Shown here in pieces: positions 1 through 11,094 of a stretch of DNA of 64,000 nt. This stretch comes from Phylloscopus collybita. Taxonomy: Eukaryota; Chordata; Aves; Passeriformes; Phylloscopidae. The stretch's first letter is position 1, and each line of letters starts with the position of its first letter. The stretch spans positions 1,302,001-1,366,000 of the forward strand of contig JAJNNQ010000129.1 in assembly GCA_027886175.1 (NCBI GenBank), in the 5' to 3' direction. Below the pieces are notes generated by a model, which saw only the letters and a program-made list of their open reading frames with translations, ran no database searches and was not told where the DNA came from. The translations under genes were made by a program, and so were the position numbers.

Positions 1-55
1 AGAAGCCCAGTGGCAGGCAGACAGCATTAGACATGAACGGTGGCCCTTTTCCTAT

Positions 56-246
56 GGGCAACCAAAGTCTCCATGCCACGTTCCTGAAGTCAGGTTTTAG
101 GAGACCTTTGGCAGTACAAGGGCAGACAAACTTCCATCTGGTGGGAAATTCCATTTGGGAGATAACCTCATTTGTAGGGAATATTAGTAGGCATATGCCC
201 ACTGGCACTCAGACAGCATTAGACACGAACAGTGGCCCTTTTCCAT
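56..246 (+). repeat. Type 191-bp satellite monomer (m1)
   Basis: This monomer is listed to define the basic unit. Landmarks in order are GGGCAACCAAAGTCTCC, TTTAGGAG, TTTGGCAGTACAAGGGCAGA, CAAACTTCCATCTGGTGG, TTTGGGAGATAACCTCATTT, TAGGCATATGCCCACTGGCA, CAGACAGCATTAGACACGAA and CCCTTTTCCATGG. Most other monomers have GATATC and AGGCCT at fixed places, so EcoRV and StuI should each cut about once per monomer. Confidence 0.95.
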
Positions 247-252
247 GGAAAA
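239..252. other. 14-bp perfect palindrome TTTTCCATGGAAAA in m2
   Basis: In m2 the box normally read as TTTCCATGGGAAAC is a perfect 14-bp inverted repeat around CCATGG. It recurs in every HOR copy (for example 3937-3950). Most other monomers have an imperfect version. Any structural role is inference. Confidence 0.8.
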
Positions 253-899
253 AGAAATTATCCATCCTATGTTCCTGATGTCAGTTTGAAGGAGGCCTTT
301 GGTACTACAAGGGCAGACAAACTTCCAAATGGCGGTAGATTGCACCTCGGAGATGTCCTCATTTGTATGGAATTTTAGTGGTATTTTAGTACTCAGCAGC
401 CACGACAGAGAGCATTAAACATGAACAGTGGGCCTTTTCCATAGGAAACCAAAGTCTCCAAGTGAGGTTCCGAATGTCAGTTTGAAGGAGGCCTTTGTCA
501 CTGCAAGAGCAGACAAACTTCCATCTGGTGGCATATTGCGTCTGGGAGATATCCTCATTTGTATGTAATTTCAGTAGTCATAAGCCCAGTGGCAAGGGGG
601 CAGTATTAAACACCAAGGGTGTCCTGTTTCCATGGGAAACCAAAGCGTCCTCTCCAGATTCCTGATGTCAGTTTGTAGGAGGCCATTGGCATTAAAAGGG
701 TAGACAAACTTTCAACTGGTAGTAGACTCCATCTGGGAGATATCCTCATTTGTATGGAATTTTACTAGGCATAAGCCCAGTGGCAGGCACATAGCATTAG
801 ACACAAACGGTGGCCCATTTCCATGGGAAACCAAAGTCTCCACCCCACGTTCCTGATGTCAGTTTTTAGGAGGCCTTTGGCACTACAAGGGCAGGCAAA

Positions 900-913
900 C
901 TTCCACCTGGTGG
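900..913 (-). promoter_or_regulatory. CTCF-core-like motif CCACCAGGTGGAAG (minus strand)
   Basis: The plus strand reads CTTCCACCTGGTGG. Its complement matches the commonly cited vertebrate CTCF core CCASYAGRKGGCRS at 13 of 14 positions, with A for C at position 12. Identical sites in this HOR copy are 2480-2493 and 3446-3459. The CTTCCATCTGGTGG form, also 13 of 14, is at 131-144 and 518-531. The match is by eye to a remembered consensus, and binding is not shown. Confidence 0.35.
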
Positions 914-1313
914 TAGATTTCACCTGGGAGATATCCTCATTTGTATGGAACTTCAGCAGTCATAACCCCAGTGCCAGGCAGACAGCATTAGACGCGAACG
1001 GTGGTCCTTTTCCATGGGAAACCAAAGTCTCCACCCTAGGTTCCTGATGTCAGTTTGTAGGAGGCCTTTGGAACCACAAGGGCAAAGAAACTTCCATCTG
1101 GTGTTAGATTCCACCTGGGAGATATTCTCATTTGTATGGAATTTTAGTGGAATTTTAGTAGGCAGAATCCCAGCGGCAGGAAGACAGCATTAGACACGAA
1201 CGGTGACCCATTTCCTTGGGAAACCAAAGTCTCCACCCCACGATCCTAATGTCATTTTCTAGGAGGCCTCTGGCACTACAAGAGGAGACAAACTTCCAAC
1301 TTGTGGCATATTG

Positions 1314-1550
1314 CATCTGGGAGATATCCTCATTTGTATGTAATTTTAGTAGCCATAAGCCCACTGGCAGTCAGACAGCATTAGACACGAACGGTGTCCC
1401 TTTTCCATGGGAAACCAAAGTCTCTGCCCCAGATTCCTGATGTCAATTTGTATGAGGCCTCTTGCTCTACAGGGGCCAACAAACTTCCATCTGGTTGTAG
1501 ATTGCACCTGGGAGACATCCTCATTTGTATGGAATTTTAGTGGAATTTTA
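1314..1550 (+). repeat. m7-m8 segment with an exact inverted copy at 52,701-52,937
   Basis: These 237 bases spanning the m7/m8 junction are perfectly reverse-complementary to 52,701-52,937, checked base by base. HOR copies 2-4 appear to carry the same version. Copies 5-10 have diagnostic differences, for example GAAGCCTTTTGC in copies 6 and 8-10. Confidence 0.95.
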
Positions 1551-2786
1551 ATAGGCGGAAGCCTAGTGGCAGGCACACATTAGACACTAACGGTGGCCCA
1601 TTTCCATGGGAAACCAAAGTCTCCACTCCAGGTTCCTGATGTCAGTTTGTAGGAGGCCTTTGGCACTACAAGGGCAGACAAAGTTTTGTCTGGTGGTTGA
1701 TTGCATCGAGGAGATATCCTCATTTGTATGGAATTTCAGCAGGCAGAAGCCCAGTGGCAGGCAGACAGCATTAGACACGAACAGTGGACCTTTTCAATGG
1801 GAAACCAAAGTCTCCACCTCACGTTCCTGATGTCAGTTTGTAGGAGGCCTTTGGAACTACAAGGGCAGACAAAATTCCATCTGGTGGTAAATTGCACCTG
1901 GGAGATATCCTCATTTGTATAGAATTTTAGAGGAATTTAATTGCGCAGAATCCCAGCGACAGGTAGACAGAATTAGACATGAATAGTGGCCCTTTTCTAG
2001 GGGAAAACAAAGCCTCCAGGCCAGGTTCCTGATGTCAGTTTTTAGGAGGCCTTTGGCACTACAAGAACAGACAAACTTCCAACTAGTGGCATATTGCAGC
2101 TTGGAGATATACTCATTTGTATGGAATTTTAGTGGAATTAAAGCAGGCAGAAGCGCAGTGTCAAGAAAACAGCATTGAAAACCAACGGTGGCCCATTTCT
2201 ATGGGAAACCAAAGTCTCCACCCCACGTTCCTGATGTCCGTTTCTAGGAGGCTTTTGGCACTACAAGAGCAGACAAACTTCCAACTGGTGGCATATTGCA
2301 TCGGGGAGATATCCTCATTTGTATGTAATTTTAGTGGAATTTTAGTAGGCATAAGCCCAGTGTATGGCAGACAGCATTAGACACGAACGGTGACCCATTT
2401 CTAAGGGAAACCAAAGTCTCCACCCCACGTTCCTGATGTCCGTTTCTAGGAGGGCTTTGGCACTACAAGGGCAGACAAACTTCCACCTGGTGGTAGATTT
2501 CACCTGGGAGATATCCTCATTTCTATGGAACTTCAGCAGTCATAGCCACAGTGCCAGGCAGACAGCATTAGACGCGAACGGTGGCCCATTTCTTTGGGAA
2601 ACCAAAGTCTCCACCGCACGTTCCTGATGTCAGTTTTTAGGAGGCCTTTGGCACTACAAGGGCAGACAAACTTCCAACGGGTGGTAGATTGCACCTGGGA
2701 GACATCCTCATTTGTGAGGGATTTCAGCAGGCATAACCCCAGTGCCAGGCAGACAGCATTAGACACGAACGGTGGCCCTTTTCCGT

Positions 2787-2988
2787 GGGAAACCAAAATC
2801 TCCACGCCACGTTGCTGATGTCACTTTGTAGGAGGCATTTTCCAATATAAGGGCAGAGAAACTTCCATCTGGTTGTCGATTGCACCTGGGAGATATCCTC
2901 ATTTCTATTGAATTTTAGTGGAATTTTAGTAGGAAGAAGCCCAGTGGCAGGCAGACAGTATTAGACACGAACGGTGGCTCATTTCTAT
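2787..2988 (+). repeat. 202-bp long-class monomer m15 (absent from copy 7)
   Basis: This is a representative long monomer. It reads GAATTTTAGTGGAATTTTAG where 191-bp monomers have a single GAATTT(T/C)AG. The extra 11 bp explains 202 = 191 + 11. The monomer is present once in each complete HOR copy and missing exactly from copy 7. Confidence 0.93.
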
Positions 2989-3698
2989 GGGAAACCAAAG
3001 TCTCCACACCACGTACCCGCTGTCCATTTCTAGGAGACCTTTGGCACTACAAGGGCAGACAAACTTCCACCTTGTGGTAGATTGCACCTTGGAGATATCC
3101 TCATTTGTATGCAACTTCAGCAGTCATAACCACAGTGCCAGGCAGACAGCATTAGACGGGAACGGCGGTCCTTTTCCATGGGAAACCAAAGTCTCCACAC
3201 CACGTACCGGATGTCAGGTTTTAGGAGGCATTTGGCAGTACAAGGGCAGACAAACTTCCGTCTGGTGGTTGATTGCATCGGGGAGATATCCTCATTTGTA
3301 TGGAATTTCAGCACGTAGAAACCCAGTGGCAGGCAGACAGCATAAGACACGAACGGTGGCCCATTTCTAAGGGAAACCAAAGTCTCCACCCCACGTTCCT
3401 GTTGTCCGTTTCTAGGAGGCCTTTGGCACTACAAGGGCAGACAAACTTCCACCTGGTGGTAGATTGCACCTGGGAGATATCCTCATTTGTATGGAACCTC
3501 TGCAGTCCTAACTACAGTGCCAGGCAGACAGCATTAGTCACGAACGGTGGTCCTTTTCCATGGGAAACCAAAGTCTCCACACAACGTTCCCGATGTCAGG
3601 TTTTAGGAGACCTTTGGCAGTACAAGGGCAGACAATCTTCCGTCTGGTGGTTGATTGCATCGGGGAGATATCCTCATTTGTATGGAATTTCAGCAGGT

Positions 3699-6600
3699 AG
3701 AAGCCCAGTGGCAGGCAGACAGCATTAGACATGAACGGTGGCCCTTTTCCTATGGGCAACCAAAGTCTCCATGCCACGTTCCTGAAGTCAGGTTTTAGGA
3801 GACCTTTGGCAGTACAAGGGCAGACAAACTTCCATCTGGTGGGAAATTCCATTTGGGAGATAACCTCATTTGTAGGGAATATTAGTAGGCATATGCCCAC
3901 TGGCACTCAGACAGCATTAGACACGAACAGTGGCCCTTTTCCATGGAAAAAGAAATTATCCATCCTATGTTCCTGATGTCAGTTTGAAGGAGGCCTTTGG
4001 TACTACAAGGGCAGACAAACTTCCAAATGGCGGTAGATTGCACCTCGGAGATGTCCTCATTTGTATGGAATTTTAGTGGTATTTTAGTACTCAGCAGCCA
4101 CGACAGAGAGCATTAAACATGAACAGTGGGCCTTTTCCATAGGAAACCAAAGTCTCCAAGTGAGGTTCCGAATGTCAGTTTGAAGGAGGCCTTTGTCACT
4201 GCAAGAGCAGACAAACTTCCATCTGGTGGCATATTGCGTCTGGGAGATATCCTCATTTGTATGTAATTTCAGTAGTCATAAGCCCAGTGGCAAGGGGGCA
4301 GTATTAAACACCAAGGGTGTCCTGTTTCCATGGGAAACCAAAGCGTCCTCTCCAGATTCCTGATGTCAGTTTGTAGGAGGCCATTGGCATTAAAAGGGTA
4401 GACAAACTTTCAACTGGTAGTAGACTCCATCTGGGAGATATCCTCATTTGTATGGAATTTTACTAGGCATAAGCCCAGTGGCAGGCACATAGCATTAGAC
4501 ACAAACGGTGGCCCATTTCCATGGGAAACCAAAGTCTCCACCCCACGTTCCTGATGTCAGTTTTTAGGAGGCCTTTGGCACTACAAGGGCAGGCAAACTT
4601 CCACCTGGTGGTAGATTTCACCTGGGAGATATCCTCATTTGTATGGAACTTCAGCAGTCATAACCCCAGTGCCAGGCAGACAGCATTAGACGCGAACGGT
4701 GGTCCTTTTCCATGGGAAACCAAAGTCTCCACCCTAGGTTCCTGATGTCAGTTTGTAGGAGGCCTTTGGAACCACAAGGGCAAAGAAACTTCCATCTGGT
4801 GTTAGATTCCACCTGGGAGATATTCTCATTTGTATGGAATTTTAGTGGAATTTTAGTAGGCAGAATCCCAGCGGCAGGAAGACAGCATTAGACACGAACG
4901 GTGACCCATTTCCTTGGGAAACCAAAGTCTCCACCCCACGATCCTAATGTCATTTTCTAGGAGGCCTCTGGCACTACAAGAGGAGACAAACTTCCAACTT
5001 GTGGCATATTGCATCTGGGAGATATCCTCATTTGTATGTAATTTTAGTAGCCATAAGCCCACTGGCAGTCAGACAGCATTAGACACGAACGGTGTCCCTT
5101 TTCCATGGGAAACCAAAGTCTCTGCCCCAGATTCCTGATGTCAATTTGTATGAGGCCTCTTGCTCTACAGGGGCCAACAAACTTCCATCTGGTTGTAGAT
5201 TGCACCTGGGAGACATCCTCATTTGTATGGAATTTTAGTGGAATTTTAATAGGCGGAAGCCTAGTGGCAGGCACACATTAGACACTAACGGTGGCCCATT
5301 TCCATGGGAAACCAAAGTCTCCACTCCAGGTTCCTGATGTCAGTTTGTAGGAGGCCTTTGGCACTACAAGGGCAGACAAAGTTTTGTCTGGTGGTTGATT
5401 GCATCGAGGAGATATCCTCATTTGTATGGAATTTCAGCAGGCAGAAGCCCAGTGGCAGGCAGACAGCATTAGACACGAACAGTGGACCTTTTCAATGGGA
5501 AACCAAAGTCTCCACCTCACGTTCCTGATGTCAGTTTGTAGGAGGCCTTTGGAACTACAAGGGCAGACAAAATTCCATCTGGTGGTAAATTGCACCTGGG
5601 AGATATCCTCATTTGTATAGAATTTTAGAGGAATTTAATTGCGCAGAATCCCAGCGACAGGTAGACAGAATTAGACATGAATAGTGGCCCTTTTCTAGGG
5701 GAAAACAAAGCCTCCAGGCCAGGTTCCTGATGTCAGTTTTTAGGAGGCCTTTGGCACTACAAGAACAGACAAACTTCCAACTAGTGGCATATTGCAGCTT
5801 GGAGATATACTCATTTGTATGGAATTTTAGTGGAATTAAAGCAGGCAGAAGCGCAGTGTCAAGAAAACAGCATTGAAAACCAACGGTGGCCCATTTCTAT
5901 GGGAAACCAAAGTCTCCACCCCACGTTCCTGATGTCCGTTTCTAGGAGGCTTTTGGCACTACAAGAGCAGACAAACTTCCAACTGGTGGCATATTGCATC
6001 GGGGAGATATCCTCATTTGTATGTAATTTTAGTGGAATTTTAGTAGGCATAAGCCCAGTGTATGGCAGACAGCATTAGACACGAACGGTGACCCATTTCT
6101 AAGGGAAACCAAAGTCTCCACCCCACGTTCCTGATGTCCGTTTCTAGGAGGGCTTTGGCACTACAAGGGCAGACAAACTTCCACCTGGTGGTAGATTTCA
6201 CCTGGGAGATATCCTCATTTCTATGGAACTTCAGCAGTCATAGCCACAGTGCCAGGCAGACAGCATTAGACGCGAACGGTGGCCCATTTCTTTGGGAAAC
6301 CAAAGTCTCCACCGCACGTTCCTGATGTCAGTTTTTAGGAGGCCTTTGGCACTACAAGGGCAGACAAACTTCCAACGGGTGGTAGATTGCACCTGGGAGA
6401 CATCCTCATTTGTGAGGGATTTCAGCAGGCATAACCCCAGTGCCAGGCAGACAGCATTAGACACGAACGGTGGCCCTTTTCCGTGGGAAACCAAAATCTC
6501 CACGCCACGTTGCTGATGTCACTTTGTAGGAGGCATTTTCCAATATAAGGGCAGAGAAACTTCCATCTGGTTGTCGATTGCACCTGGGAGATATCCTCAT

Positions 6601-7396
6601 TTCTATTGAATTTTAGTGGAATTTTAGTAGGAAGAAGCCCAGTGGCAGGCAGACAGTATTAGACACGAACGGTGGCTCATTTCTATGGGAAACCAAAGTC
6701 TCCACACCACGTACCCGCTGTCCATTTCTAGGAGACCTTTGGCACTACAAGGGCAGACAAACTTCCACCTTGTGGTAGATTGCACCTTGGAGATATCCTC
6801 ATTTGTATGCAACTTCAGCAGTCATAACCACAGTGCCAGGCAGACAGCATTAGACGGGAACGGCGGTCCTTTTCCATGGGAAACCAAAGTCTCCACACCA
6901 CGTACCGGATGTCAGGTTTTAGGAGGCATTTGGCAGTACAAGGGCAGACAAACTTCCGTCTGGTGGTTGATTGCATCGGGGAGATATCCTCATTTGTATG
7001 GAATTTCAGCACGTAGAAACCCAGTGGCAGGCAGACAGCATAAGACACGAACGGTGGCCCATTTCTAAGGGAAACCAAAGTCTCCACCCCACGTTCCTGT
7101 TGTCCGTTTCTAGGAGGCCTTTGGCACTACAAGGGCAGACAAACTTCCACCTGGTGGTAGATTGCACCTGGGAGATATCCTCATTTGTATGGAACCTCTG
7201 CAGTCCTAACTACAGTGCCAGGCAGACAGCATTAGTCACGAACGGTGGTCCTTTTCCATGGGAAACCAAAGTCTCCACACAACGTTCCCGATGTCAGGTT
7301 TTAGGAGACCTTTGGCAGTACAAGGGCAGACAATCTTCCGTCTGGTGGTTGATTGCATCGGGGAGATATCCTCATTTGTATGGAATTTCAGCAGGT
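3699..7396 (+). repeat. Higher-order repeat copy 2 (3698 bp)
   Basis: This copy has the same 19-monomer order and length as copy 1. I noticed no difference from copy 1 wherever I compared them. Both have the AATTTTAG form of m10 (5619-5632) and the TTTCTATGGG form at the start of m12, whereas copies 3-10 have AATTATAG and TTTCCTTGGG there. Copies 1 and 2 therefore form a sub-family of their own, consistent with a very recent duplication. Confidence 0.97.
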
Positions 7397-10300
7397 AGAA
7401 GCCCAGTGGCAGGCAGACAGCATTAGACATGAACGGTGGCCCTTTTCCTATGGGCAACCAAAGTCTCCATGCCACGTTCCTGAAGTCAGGTTTTAGGAGA
7501 CCTTTGGCAGTACAAGGGCAGACAAACTTCCATCTGGTGGGAAATTCCATTTGGGAGATAACCTCATTTGTAGGGAATATTAGTAGGCATATGCCCACTG
7601 GCACTCAGACAGCATTAGACACGAACAGTGGCCCTTTTCCATGGAAAAAGAAATTATCCATCCTATGTTCCTGATGTCAGTTTGAAGGAGGCCTTTGGTA
7701 CTACAAGGGCAGACAAACTTCCAAATGGCGGTAGATTGCACCTCGGAGATGTCCTCATTTGTATGGAATTTTAGTGGTATTTTAGTACTCAGCAGCCACG
7801 ACAGAGAGCATTAAACATGAACAGTGGGCCTTTTCCATAGGAAACCAAAGTCTCCAAGTGAGGTTCCGAATGTCAGTTTGAAGGAGGCCTTTGTCACTGC
7901 AAGAGCAGACAAACTTCCATCTGGTGGCATATTGCGTCTGGGAGATATCCTCATTTGTATGTAATTTCAGTAGTCATAAGCCCAGTGGCAAGGGGGCAGT
8001 ATTAAACACCAAGGGTGTCCTGTTTCCATGGGAAACCAAAGCGTCCTCTCCAGATTCCTGATGTCAGTTTGTAGGAGGCCATTGGCATTAAAAGGGTAGA
8101 CAAACTTTCAACTGGTAGTAGACTCCATCTGGGAGATATCCTCATTTGTATGGAATTTTACTAGGCATAAGCCCAGTGGCAGGCACATAGCATTAGACAC
8201 AAACGGTGGCCCATTTCCATGGGAAACCAAAGTCTCCACCCCACGTTCCTGATGTCAGTTTTTAGGAGGCCTTTGGCACTACAAGGGCAGGCAAACTTCC
8301 ACCTGGTGGTAGATTTCACCTGGGAGATATCCTCATTTGTATGGAACTTCAGCAGTCATAACCCCAGTGCCAGGCAGACAGCATTAGACGCGAACGGTGG
8401 TCCTTTTCCATGGGAAACCAAAGTCTCCACCCTAGGTTCCTGATGTCAGTTTGTAGGAGGCCTTTGGAACCACAAGGGCAAAGAAACTTCCATCTGGTGT
8501 TAGATTCCACCTGGGAGATATTCTCATTTGTATGGAATTTTAGTGGAATTTTAGTAGGCAGAATCCCAGCGGCAGGAAGACAGCATTAGACACGAACGGT
8601 GACCCATTTCCTTGGGAAACCAAAGTCTCCACCCCACGATCCTAATGTCATTTTCTAGGAGGCCTCTGGCACTACAAGAGGAGACAAACTTCCAACTTGT
8701 GGCATATTGCATCTGGGAGATATCCTCATTTGTATGTAATTTTAGTAGCCATAAGCCCACTGGCAGTCAGACAGCATTAGACACGAACGGTGTCCCTTTT
8801 CCATGGGAAACCAAAGTCTCTGCCCCAGATTCCTGATGTCAATTTGTATGAGGCCTCTTGCTCTACAGGGGCCAACAAACTTCCATCTGGTTGTAGATTG
8901 CACCTGGGAGACATCCTCATTTGTATGGAATTTTAGTGGAATTTTAATAGGCGGAAGCCTAGTGGCAGGCACACATTAGACACTAACGGTGGCCCATTTC
9001 CATGGGAAACCAAAGTCTCCACTCCAGGTTCCTGATGTCAGTTTGTAGAAGGCCTTTGGCACTACAAGGGCAGACAAAGTTTTGTCTGGTGGTTGATTGC
9101 ATCGAGGAGATATCCTCATTTGTATGGAATTTCAGCAGGCAGAAGCCCAGTGGCAGGCAGACAGCATTAGACACGAACAGTGGACCTTTTCAATGGGAAA
9201 CCAAAGTCTCCACCTCACGTTCCTGATGTCAGTTTGTAGGAGGCCTTTGGAACTACAAGGGCAGACAAAATTCCATCTGGTGGTAAATTGCACCTGGGAG
9301 ATATCCTCATTTGTATAGAATTATAGAGGAATTTAATTGCGCAGAATCCCAGCGACAGGTAGACAGAATTAGACATGAATAGTGGCCCTTTTCTAGGGGA
9401 AAACAAAGCCTCCAGGCCAGGTTCCTGATGTCAGTTTTTAGGAGGCCTTTGGCACTACAAGAACAGACAAACTTCCAACTAGTGGCATATTGCAGCTTGG
9501 AGATATACTCATTTGTATGGAATTTTAGTGGAATTAAAGCAGGCAGAAGCGCAGTGTCAAGAAAACAGCATTGAAAACCAACGGTGGCCCATTTCCTTGG
9601 GAAACCAAAGTCTCCACCCCACGTTCCTGATGTCCGTTTCTAGGAGGCTTTTGGCACTACAAGAGCAGACAAACTTCCAACTGGTGGCATATTGCATCGG
9701 GGAGATATCCTCATTTGTATGTAATTTTAGTGGAATTTTAGTAGGCATAAGCCCAGTGTATGGCAGACAGCATTAGACACGAACGGTGACCCATTTCTAA
9801 GGGAAACCAAAGTCTCCACCCCACGTTCCTGATGTCCGTTTCTAGGAGGGCTTTGGCACTACAAGGGCAGACAAACTTCCACCTGGTGGTAGATTTCACC
9901 TGGGAGATATCCTCATTTCTATGGAACTTCAGCAGTCATAGCCACAGTGCCAGGCAGACAGCATTAGACGCGAACGGTGGCCCATTTCTTTGGGAAACCA
10001 AAGTCTCCACCGCACGTTCCTGATGTCAGTTTTTAGGAGGCCTTTGGCACTACAAGGGCAGACAAACTTCCAACGGGTGGTAGATTGCACCTGGGAGACA
10101 TCCTCATTTGTGAGGGATTTCAGCAGGCATAACCCCAGTGCCAGGCAGACAGCATTAGACACGAACGGTGGCCCTTTTCCGTGGGAAACCAAAATCTCCA
10201 CGCCACGTTGCTGATGTCACTTTGTAGGAGGCATTTTCCAATATAAGGGCAGAGAAACTTCCATCTGGTTGTCGATTGCACCTGGGAGATATCCTCATTT

Positions 10301-11094
10301 CTATTGAATTTTAGTGGAATTTTAGTAGGAAGAAGCCCAGTGGCAGGCAGACAGTATTAGACACGAACGGTGCCTCATTTCTATGGGAAACCAAAGTCTC
10401 CACACCACGTACCCGCTGTCCATTTCTAGGAGACCTTTGGCACTACAAGGGCAGACAAACTTCCACCTTGTGGGAGATTGCACCTTGGAGATATCCTCAT
10501 CTGTATGCAACTTCAGCAGTCATAACCACAGTGCCAGGCAGACAGCATTAGACGGGAACGGCGGTCCTTTTCCATGGGAAACCAAAGTCTCCACACCACG
10601 TACCGGATGTCAGGTTTTAGGAGGCATTTGGCAGTACAAGGGCAGACAAACTTCCGTCTGGTGGTTGATTGCATCGGGGAGATATCCTCATTTGTATGGA
10701 ATTTCAGCACGTAGAAACCCAGTGGCAGGCAGACAGCATAAGACACGAACGGTGGCCCATTTCTAAGGGAAACCAAAGTCTCCACCCCACGTTCCTGTTG
10801 TCCGTTTCTAGGAGGCCTTTGGCACTACAAGGGCAGACAAACTTCCACCTGGTGGTAGATTGCACCTGGGAGATATCCTCATTTGTATGGAACCTCTGCA
10901 GTCCTAACTACAGTGCCAGGCAGACAGCATTAGTCACGAACGGTGGTCCTTTTCCATGGGAAACCAAAGTCTCCACACAACGTTCCCGATGTCAGGTTTT
11001 AGGAGACCTTTGGCAGTACAAGGGCAGACAATCTTCCGTCTGGTGGTTGATTGCATCGGGGAGATATCCTCATTTGTATGGAATTTCAGCAGGT
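7397..11094 (+). repeat. Higher-order repeat copy 3 (3698 bp)
   Basis: This copy has full length and the canonical 19-monomer order. It is the first copy with AATTATAG in m10 (about 9321) and TTTCCTTGGG at m12. With copies 4 and 5 it shares the m9 change GTAGGAGG to GTAGAAGG (about 9045-9052). It carries the m15-m16 variants GGTGCCTC and TTGTGGGAG (about 10,370 and 10,468), which recur in copies 4, 5, 8 and 9. Confidence 0.97.

Larger units (their letters stand above)
1..3698 (+). repeat. Higher-order repeat copy 1 (19 monomers, 3698 bp; reference copy)
   Basis: This is the reference copy of the higher-order unit. The same sequence restarts at 3699. Using the first G after the CCAT box as anchor, monomers m1-m19 begin at 56, 247, 443, 634, 825, 1016, 1218, 1409, 1608, 1799, 2000, 2203, 2405, 2596, 2787, 2989, 3180, 3371 and 3562, and the next m1 is at 3754. 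Spacings are 191, 196, 191, 191, 191, 202, 191, 199, 191, 201, 203, 202, 191, 191, 202, 191, 191, 191 and 192. The seven longer monomers (m2, m6, m8, m10, m11, m12, m15) carry a tandem GAATTTTAGTG-type duplication. Small deletions explain 196 in m2 and 199 in m8. Monomers differ clearly from each other, while equivalent positions in successive units are nearly identical, which defines a HOR. No coding content is seen. Unit boundaries are arbitrary and set by the window start. Confidence 0.97.

Noticed and set aside
33..4000. Repeated open reading frames of 60-151 codons on both strands, many starting MGNQSLH or METLVSHG
   Set aside because: They recur once per monomer on both strands at once, overlap antisense to each other, and drift with the satellite. 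They lack any recognisable domain and end at monomer-phase stops, so they follow from the repeat rather than from coding.
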